Shown here piece by piece: positions 5,821 to 9,172 of a stretch of 9,172 nt of DNA (position 1 is its first letter; the number at the start of each line of letters is the position of its first letter). The stretch comes from Microcaldota archaeon. GTDB lineage: Archaea > Micrarchaeota > Micrarchaeia > Norongarragalinales > UBA8480. Location of the stretch: contig JAHFHN010000023.1 in NCBI GenBank assembly GCA_023246885.1, positions 1 to 9,172 on the forward strand, in the 5' to 3' direction. A program made the translations under genes and the position numbers. The notes beneath the pieces are model-generated. The model ran no database searches. It was given only the letters and a program-made list of their open reading frames with translations, and was not told where the DNA came from.

Positions 5821-7020
5821 TTACACGGTTTGTTTACTTTCTACACCGAAGTTTGGGTTTATTCCTAGTTCATTGGTTTCGTGAATTATTACGACGATGT
5901 TGTGGCAGAGGATTTTTAGCAAACATTCGTTAATTTGAGCCGTTGTAGTTTTGCTTTTTAACAAATCGTTGAACTTGGCTTTAATCATGCTAAAAGTTGT
6001 TTCAACGTTTGAGCGTTTGTGGTAGTGTTGTAAGAACTCGTCTTGGTTGAATTGAAAGTAATGAAACATTTTGCGCCACAACAAAGAACCTCTTGTTTTT
6101 CCAGTGGCGTTTGACTTAAAAGGAATAAACGCTATTCCACCTACTTCTTTAACCGCTTCGTAGTTGTCCCTTGAACTGTAAGCCTTGTCTGCCGTAACTT
6201 CCAACATTTGAAAACCATTACTAGCCGTTGTTTCAACTAACGGTGCAAATTGTGGTGAATCCGCTCCGTTTTCTTCCGTTATCGTGGCAGAGCAGATAAT
6301 GTTTGTTTTAACCCCACAGAGAACGTGGGCTTTGAGAAACTTATGCGCTCTAGCCAAACCATGCGCTTGAGTGCAATAATCGTTAAATTTAGTTGTTCTA
6401 AAGCCTGAACTGTCAACCGCAAAGTTAGTTTCAACGCTTTTTAAAGGCAAAGCCGACAAAGTGATTAACTCTTGTAAAATTAGGGTTAGTTCTGGTTTTT
6501 GCATAAAGTGACCAACACTAGCAAAACAAGGCATACTACTCACTAGCTTCTTTTCTTTAGCGGTTTGTAAGTCGCTCATGAAACGCCTTAAACTGAACTG
6601 GCTGTAAACTTTCAAAGCACTAGCGAATAGCAAATCGCGTTGGCTTGCCTTAGGTCTGCCAAAAGCATAAGTGGGTTCTTGCACGGTTAAACAAAGGTCG
6701 CTTAGCAGTTCTAAGAAGCGAGTTTTTTCTTCTTGTTGGCTTTTGTCGTAAGCCTTCCAGTTCTGTGAATAGGTAACTCGTTTCTCTGCTACTATTTTGC
6801 CGTTAGGCGTGTCAATTTCAGTTTTTAAGTAAAAACGAACAGCAAAAGCATGCTTGCACGTTGCCTTGTGAAACTGTGCATCTGGACAATTACAGTTAAA
6901 CAACTCATCCACTTTGTAAAAACCACTTGCCGATTGACTTTTTACAAACCAACCATCGTTAGTTTTTCTTACTTGTTTTTGATTGGCAATTTGTAATCCT
7001 TTCAATTGTCTTTTACCCAT
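5821..7020 (-). CDS. IS4-like DDE transposase with N-terminal SWIM zinc finger
   Basis: A 399-aa apparently intact transposase. Residues 43-57 form a SWIM finger C43-x-C45-x9-C55-x-H57, likely for DNA or end recognition. The RNase-H-like catalytic core shows D203 (AVDSSGFRT), D278 (TADKAYSS) and E340. The last lies in Y333-x2-R336-x3-E340-x6-K347, exactly the Y-R-E-K signature of IS4-family enzymes. The 9-bp target duplication agrees with that family. GAGGCG (minus strand, 7029-7034) is a ribosome-binding site 8 nt before the ATG. The promoter region is covered by TCTANNTAGA-type repeats, which suggests repression by the element's own regulator. No frameshift or stop is seen. Confidence 0.9.
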   Translation of the reverse strand: MGKRQLKGLQIANQKQVRKTNDGWFVKSQSASGFYKVDELFNCNCPDAQFHKATCKHAFAVRFYLKTEIDTPNGKIVAEKRVTYSQNWKAYDKSQQEEKTRFLELLSDLCLTVQEPTYAFGRPKASQRDLLFASALKVYSQFSLRRFMSDLQTAKEKKLVSSMPCFASVGHFMQKPELTLILQELITLSALPLKSVETNFAVDSSGFRTTKFNDYCTQAHGLARAHKFLKAHVLCGVKTNIICSATITEENGADSPQFAPLVETTASNGFQMLEVTADKAYSSRDNYEAVKEVGGIAFIPFKSNATGKTRGSLLWRKMFHYFQFNQDEFLQHYHKRSNVETTFSMIKAKFNDLLKSKTTTAQINECLLKILCHNIVVIIHETNELGINPNFGVESKQTV

Positions 7021-7031
7021 AATCTTACGCC

Positions 7032-7072
7032 TCTTAGATTCTATTTAGATTCTTAATAGATTATGAATAGAA
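7032..7072. promoter_or_regulatory. 11-bp periodic operator array at the transposase promoter
   Basis: Successive units TCTATTTAGAT (7040-7050), TCTTAATAGAT (7051-7061) and TATGAATAGAA (7062-7072), preceded by TCTTAGAT (7032-7039), repeat every 11 bp, about one helical turn. The first two contain near-palindromes TCTAttTAGA and TCTTaaTAGA. The array covers the predicted transposase transcription start. Ribbon-helix-helix repressors often bind such arrays side by side. Confidence 0.6.
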
Positions 7073-7075
7073 AAG

Positions 7076-7085
7076 TATTTAAAGA
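7076..7085 (-). promoter_or_regulatory. TATA box of the transposase
   Basis: Reads TCTTTAAATA on the minus strand, 55-65 bp before the transposase ATG. The start of transcription would be near 7054, leaving a leader of about 30 nt with the GAGGCG ribosome-binding site, and falling inside the operator array. Confidence 0.5.
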
Positions 7086-7090
7086 TATTC

Positions 7091-7101
7091 ATCTAAATAG
7101 A
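7091..7101. promoter_or_regulatory. Palindromic operator site between the divergent promoters
   Basis: ATCTAAATAGA is the exact inverse complement of 7040-7050 and contains the palindrome TCTAaaTAGA. It lies between the transposase TATA box and that of the ribbon-helix-helix gene, so a bound protein could affect both. Confidence 0.55.
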
Positions 7102-7109
7102 TTCCATAA

Positions 7110-7119
7110 TATTTAAATA
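7110..7119 (+). promoter_or_regulatory. TATA box of the ribbon-helix-helix gene
   Basis: TATTTAAATA, centred 26-27 bp before the ATG at 7141. This places the transcription start at the start codon, so the mRNA should be leaderless. Confidence 0.65.
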
Positions 7120-7140
7120 AAGAATCCGAATGTGTTCTAA

Positions 7141-7326
7141 ATGGATAAAATCTCTAAAAAAGTTCAAGTTACACTTGACGCTGGAATTTACGAAATAATT
7201 CAAGAATTAAAAGAAAAAGTTTACAAAACAGATTCAGACTCCAAAGTATGCAGTTCAATAATAGAGAGCTTCTTAAACCAACAAGGATATACTAAAATAA
7301 AATTAGAAGAAAAGGCGAGAAAATGA
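7141..7326 (+). CDS. Ribbon-helix-helix (CopG/Arc-like) regulator, 61 aa
   Basis: The product fits the ribbon-helix-helix pattern: a short strand KKVQVTL (6-12), helix A (about 13-27, AGIYEIIQELKEKV) and helix B (about 32-47, SDSKVCSSIIESFLNQ), then a basic tail. In this fold two chains form a DNA-reading two-strand sheet. Such proteins act as autorepressors and as antitoxins. The call rests on pattern, not on a database match. Palindromic TCTANNTAGA sites occur in front of the transposase, near this gene and in front of the 234-aa gene, as expected for its targets. Its stop overlaps the next start as ATGA, so the membrane protein is translated with it. Confidence 0.65.
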   Translation: MDKISKKVQVTLDAGIYEIIQELKEKVYKTDSDSKVCSSIIESFLNQQGYTKIKLEEKARK

Positions 7327-7940
7327 GTGAATTTTTTTATGACTTTGGCATAAATCTTTTGGCAGCGGCAGTTTTTGCCGTTATAATTTATTTGCTTGAT
7401 AAAAAATTCAGGCAATCTCTGATAAAAATCTTTCACTGGGGTTCGCCATGTCAATTTACTTTTTCTTGTAGACTTAATGGTAATAAAAAAAATATTCTCG
7501 AAGGACTACTGGCTGCACTAAAAGAAAGAAATTATAAAATTGAAACTATTGAAAAAGGCTATAGAACTATTTTAAAAGCAACGAAAGAAAACTTGGAAAC
7601 ATTGCAAATAAATGCAACTGCAGATGACCCCTTTTTAATTTCAATCGACCCCGTTCAAACTACTGTAAAAACAGCAAGCAATAGATTAACTGAAATAACC
7701 TCAATTTTACAAAGTGCTAAGGATTTTAGTTCTAGCAAACTTGAAGCAGCATCCTTCGAGGCAGTATTGCCGTATAATGTTGGACTTGATGTAAGAATTC
7801 CAAAAAATATGAAAATTAGTGATTATAAGATTGAACTAATAAATGGCAATGTAAAAGCTATTTTATCCTTAAACAATAAGTTAGGCATACACTCTTCTGA
7901 TTTTATTCAATTAGCTGAAACTTATCGCGCTATAATATAA
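7323..7940 (+). CDS. Cargo membrane-anchored protein of unknown function, 205 aa
   Basis: I do not recognise the family. A single hydrophobic helix spans about residues 8-26 (GINLLAAAVFAVIIYLL), followed at once by basic DKKFRQSLIK. By the positive-inside rule the remaining 170 residues should be cytoplasmic. That domain looks mixed alpha/beta with charged helices (ILEGLLAALKERNYKIETIEKG) and alternating strands, with a Ser-rich stretch near 136-138. There are two cysteines (C43, C49) and no obvious catalytic motif. The start ATG overlaps the regulator's stop (ATGA). The gene is AT-rich, and six of its seven arginines use AGA/AGG. A toxin, immunity protein or sensor role is possible, but none is shown. 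Confidence 0.75.
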   Translation: MSEFFYDFGINLLAAAVFAVIIYLLDKKFRQSLIKIFHWGSPCQFTFSCRLNGNKKNILEGLLAALKERNYKIETIEKGYRTILKATKENLETLQINATADDPFLISIDPVQTTVKTASNRLTEITSILQSAKDFSSSKLEAASFEAVLPYNVGLDVRIPKNMKISDYKIELINGNVKAILSLNNKLGIHSSDFIQLAETYRAII

Positions 7941-7944
7941 AGAG

Positions 7945-7952
7945 TTATAAAA
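7945..7952 (+). promoter_or_regulatory. TATA box of the 234-aa cargo gene
   Basis: TTATAAAA is centred about 25 bp before the GTG at 7973, giving a leaderless transcript. It lies after the end of the membrane-protein gene, so the third cargo gene seems to have its own promoter. Confidence 0.6.
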
Positions 7953-7955
7953 GAG

Positions 7956-7969
7956 AATCTAATTAGATT
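7956..7969. promoter_or_regulatory. 14-bp perfect palindromic operator
   Basis: AATCTAATTAGATT is its own reverse complement and contains TCTAatTAGA, the same motif as at the transposase/regulator promoters. It sits between the TATA box and the predicted transcription start, the classic place for a repressor to block polymerase. Confidence 0.65.
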
Positions 7970-7972
7970 AAT

Positions 7973-8677
7973 GTGGAAAATGATACTGGTAAACGCAGGG
8001 GTTCTTCCGTTAAGATTTTCAAAATAAAGACTTTTAATATTGGTGAGTCTTTACAAATCCCAAGTCAACGAGATTTGTCAAATGAAGCTCAAGCAACTGG
8101 GACAATAAAGAATGCTACTTCCACTTTGAAAAGAAAAACTAATGATGGCGAAGCAATCTATGAAGTAGACCAATATACTAATACTATAAACGAATCAATA
8201 CGCGTACTATGGGAAGGGATAAGGGATTTTGACCATTATCAGCGACGTGGATTTTTTAAAATTGTTTATAGAAAAAGTGACAACTTGTTGTTTGTTTTTG
8301 CCAATAACGAACATACTCAATTACTTATGCACAGATTAAAAGATATAAAAAATAAATTTGAAGCTGATGCTATTGGCTTTGATTTTGAAAAAATTAGAGA
8401 GAATATTCCCGAAATAAAGAACATTTGGGGCGTATGGGAAAAGGTTAACTTAGCAAATAAGAGCGTTAATGCAAGTTTTGGAGTAGATGTTGATAAAAGT
8501 GCAGAGGTTAAACTTTCACAGGCTACTACAGTTAATGTTGTTTTTGAAGTTGAAAAAAAGAAATATATACTCACTATTTCTCAAGATGGACGATTAAGTA
8601 GCAAAAATATGATAAAAAATGCAGAATTTATCGAATTGTTTGACAAATATTTTGCCCAGCTAGTAAAAACTAAATAA
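7973..8677 (+). CDS. Cargo protein of unknown function, 234 aa
   Basis: I do not recognise the family. GTG at 7973 is the first start after an in-frame stop (7964-7966) and coincides with the predicted transcription start. An ATG at 7971 is in another frame and opens only a short reading frame. The protein has no signal or membrane helix. Residues about 70-100 are aromatic and charged (VLWEGIRDFDHYQRRGFF), followed by strands (KIVYRKSDNLLFVFANN), a charged helix (LLMHRLKDIKNKF), and a C-terminal strand pair (NVVFEVEKKKYILTISQDG). The aspartates and glutamates form no motif I know. It is the last gene of the transposon, ending 70 bp before the right tip. Confidence 0.75.
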   Translation: MENDTGKRRGSSVKIFKIKTFNIGESLQIPSQRDLSNEAQATGTIKNATSTLKRKTNDGEAIYEVDQYTNTINESIRVLWEGIRDFDHYQRRGFFKIVYRKSDNLLFVFANNEHTQLLMHRLKDIKNKFEADAIGFDFEKIRENIPEIKNIWGVWEKVNLANKSVNASFGVDVDKSAEVKLSQATTVNVVFEVEKKKYILTISQDGRLSSKNMIKNAEFIELFDKYFAQLVKTK

Positions 8678-8698
8678 TTTACCTAAACCCTGACTTTT

Positions 8699-8742
8699 TA
8701 CACAGGAACTAGACTTTATACACAAAAACCACTAAATACACA
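8699..8742. repeat. Three subterminal TACACA repeats at the right end
   Basis: TACACA occurs at 8699-8704, 8719-8724 and 8737-8742, spaced 20 and 18 bp, the outermost inside the terminal repeat. The left tip has the same hexamer inverted (TGTGTA, 5790-5795). They may be transposase binding sites. Confidence 0.5.
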
Positions 8743-8747
8743 AGGCT
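8727..8747 (-). repeat. Right terminal inverted repeat (21 bp)
   Basis: Read inward on the minus strand it begins AGCCTTGTGTATTTAG and matches the left end at 16 of 21 positions, including AGC and TTGTGTA. Confidence 0.85.
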
Positions 8748-8756
8748 TGTTAGTTG
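8748..8756 (+). repeat. Right target-site duplication (9 bp)
   Basis: TGTTAGTTG, identical to 5776-5784. The base before each copy is T on both sides, so the repeat can also be read as 10 bp. Confidence 0.85.
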
Positions 8757-8762
8757 CGAACC

Positions 8763-8779
8763 TTTTTATTTCTTTTTTT
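8763..8779 (+). terminator. T-rich terminator, probably the original kae1 terminator
   Basis: TTTTTATTTCTTTTTTT on the plus strand is a strong U-tract of the archaeal type. Before the insertion it lay about 45 bp after the kae1 stop; now it follows the cargo genes and may end their transcripts instead. Confidence 0.45.
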
Positions 8780-8869
8780 CCTACTTTTACATTACCCAAA
8801 GAAGCAAAATCGCAATTTAAGCAACTAGCGTTTAAGTTTTAGAAGACGACAGTGTAGGTGAAAAAACGT

Positions 8870-9172
8870 ATGAAAACTAAGCTCTATCAGTTTATTTTAA
8901 AGGAACGCGAAAAAACCGCGAAAGTACTTGAAAACCTCGCTAACCTCCTGCGAAACGGCGGAGTAGCAGTTATCCCAACTGAAACGTGTTATTCACTCGC
9001 AATAGATGCTACAAATGACGAAGCAGCAAAGAAACTAAACGCCCTAGGTGTAAAACCAGGTTTAACGAACCCAATAATTGTAAGTGACTTACGCATGGCT
9101 AGCGAATACACCCTGATAAATCCTTTAGCTGAAAAAATATCACATTCATTTATGCCGGGTCCAGTTACGTTA
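8870..9172 (+). CDS. Sua5/YrdC-family threonylcarbamoyl-AMP synthase-like protein (3' end outside window)
   Basis: The first 101 residues are visible. The YrdC fold is recognisable: GGVAVIPTETCYSLAIDATNDEAAKKL (start at about residue 30), TNPIIVSD and FMPGPVTL. Sua5/YrdC makes threonylcarbamoyl-AMP from threonine, bicarbonate and ATP, the substrate that Kae1/KEOPS uses for t6A. The usual K-x-R-P motif after the first helix is here G60-V-K62-P, which is unusual and could mean altered activity or a YciO-like paralogue. GGTGA (8857-8861) is a good ribosome-binding site 8 nt before the ATG. Whether a Sua5 C-terminal domain follows cannot be seen. Before the transposon inserted, this gene lay about 145 bp after kae1 on the same strand. 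Confidence 0.85.
   Translation, partial: MKTKLYQFILKEREKTAKVLENLANLLRNGGVAVIPTETCYSLAIDATNDEAAKKLNALGVKPGLTNPIIVSDLRMASEYTLINPLAEKISHSFMPGPVTL

Larger units (their letters stand above)
5785..8747 (+). mobile_element. IS4-like transposon with three cargo genes (2963 bp)
   Basis: Bounded by 21-bp imperfect inverted repeats and a perfect 9-bp target duplication, so both ends are visible and the insertion appears simple and complete. It encodes a DDE transposase on the minus strand and, divergently, three cargo genes that fill the space to the right end. No second transposase copy or internal end lies between transposase and cargo. It sits between kae1 and a sua5-type gene. The transposase half has host-like base composition, whereas the cargo half is clearly AT-richer. 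Confidence 0.85.

Noticed and set aside
7040..7101. CRISPR-like short repeats in the divergent promoter region
   Set aside because: Units are only about 11 bp, imperfect and directly adjacent without spacers; they fit operators, and no cas gene is present.
7021..7140. Right end of the insertion sequence just after the transposase
   Set aside because: No match to the left tip occurs here, while a matching tip plus target duplication is found at 8727-8756; the divergent cargo belongs to the element.
7971..8027. ATG-started short frame in front of the 234-aa gene
   Set aside because: It runs only 18 codons in another frame and overlaps the start of a long open frame whose GTG matches the predicted transcript start.
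7141..8677. Arginine codon usage as proof of foreign cargo
   Set aside because: AGA/AGG share is high in the 205-aa gene (6 of 7) but even in the 234-aa gene (6 of 12), the transposase (8 of 15) and adk (7 of 15), so it does not cleanly separate host from element. GC content is the better signal.

Overview
The window is from an archaeon. It carries Rpo7 (RpoE'), Spt4, ribosomal proteins S24e and S27ae, an Fcf1-like PIN protein and Kae1, in an order typical of archaeal information-processing clusters. It also has TATA boxes 24-33 bp upstream of starts, several apparently leaderless genes, and a tRNA gene interrupted by archaeal bulge-helix-bulge introns. The small compact genes, a Kae1 not fused to Bud32 and the bacterial-type zinc adenylate kinase fit a DPANN-like or related lineage, but the phylum cannot be fixed from this window.

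Left part (1-2040). A membrane-anchored protein with three thioredoxin-like CxxC domains enters from the left edge. It converges on, and overlaps by 44 bp, an adenylate kinase gene on the minus strand. Just upstream of adk, on the same strand, lies a tRNA-Lys(UUU) gene with two introns: a 23-nt one at the usual 37/38 site and a roughly 55-nt one in the D-loop. Between the tRNA promoter and the next gene on the plus strand are two stem-forming inverted repeats.

Middle part (2070-5752, all plus strand). Fcf1-like PIN nuclease, an unrecognised 95-aa protein, rpo7, spt4, rps24e, rps27ae (45 aa), a CPBP-family membrane protease, and kae1, which overlaps the protease gene by 4 bp. This is a transcription, translation and tRNA-modification cluster.

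Right part (5753-9172). A complete 2963-bp transposon (5785-8747), bounded by 21-bp imperfect inverted repeats and a perfect 9-bp target duplication, sits between kae1 and a sua5/YrdC-type gene that runs off the right edge. Kae1 and Sua5 both act in t6A tRNA modification, so the insertion separates two functionally linked neighbours. The transposon carries an IS4-like DDE transposase with a SWIM zinc finger on the minus strand. Divergent from it is an AT-rich cargo of three genes: a ribbon-helix-helix regulator, a membrane-anchored protein coupled to it by an ATGA overlap, and a 234-aa soluble protein. The cargo promoters and the transposase promoter share palindromic TCTANNTAGA sites. I infer that the ribbon-helix-helix protein controls both mobility and cargo. 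The function of the two larger cargo proteins is unknown; this cargo-bearing, self-regulated archaeal element is the best candidate for an undescribed system here.
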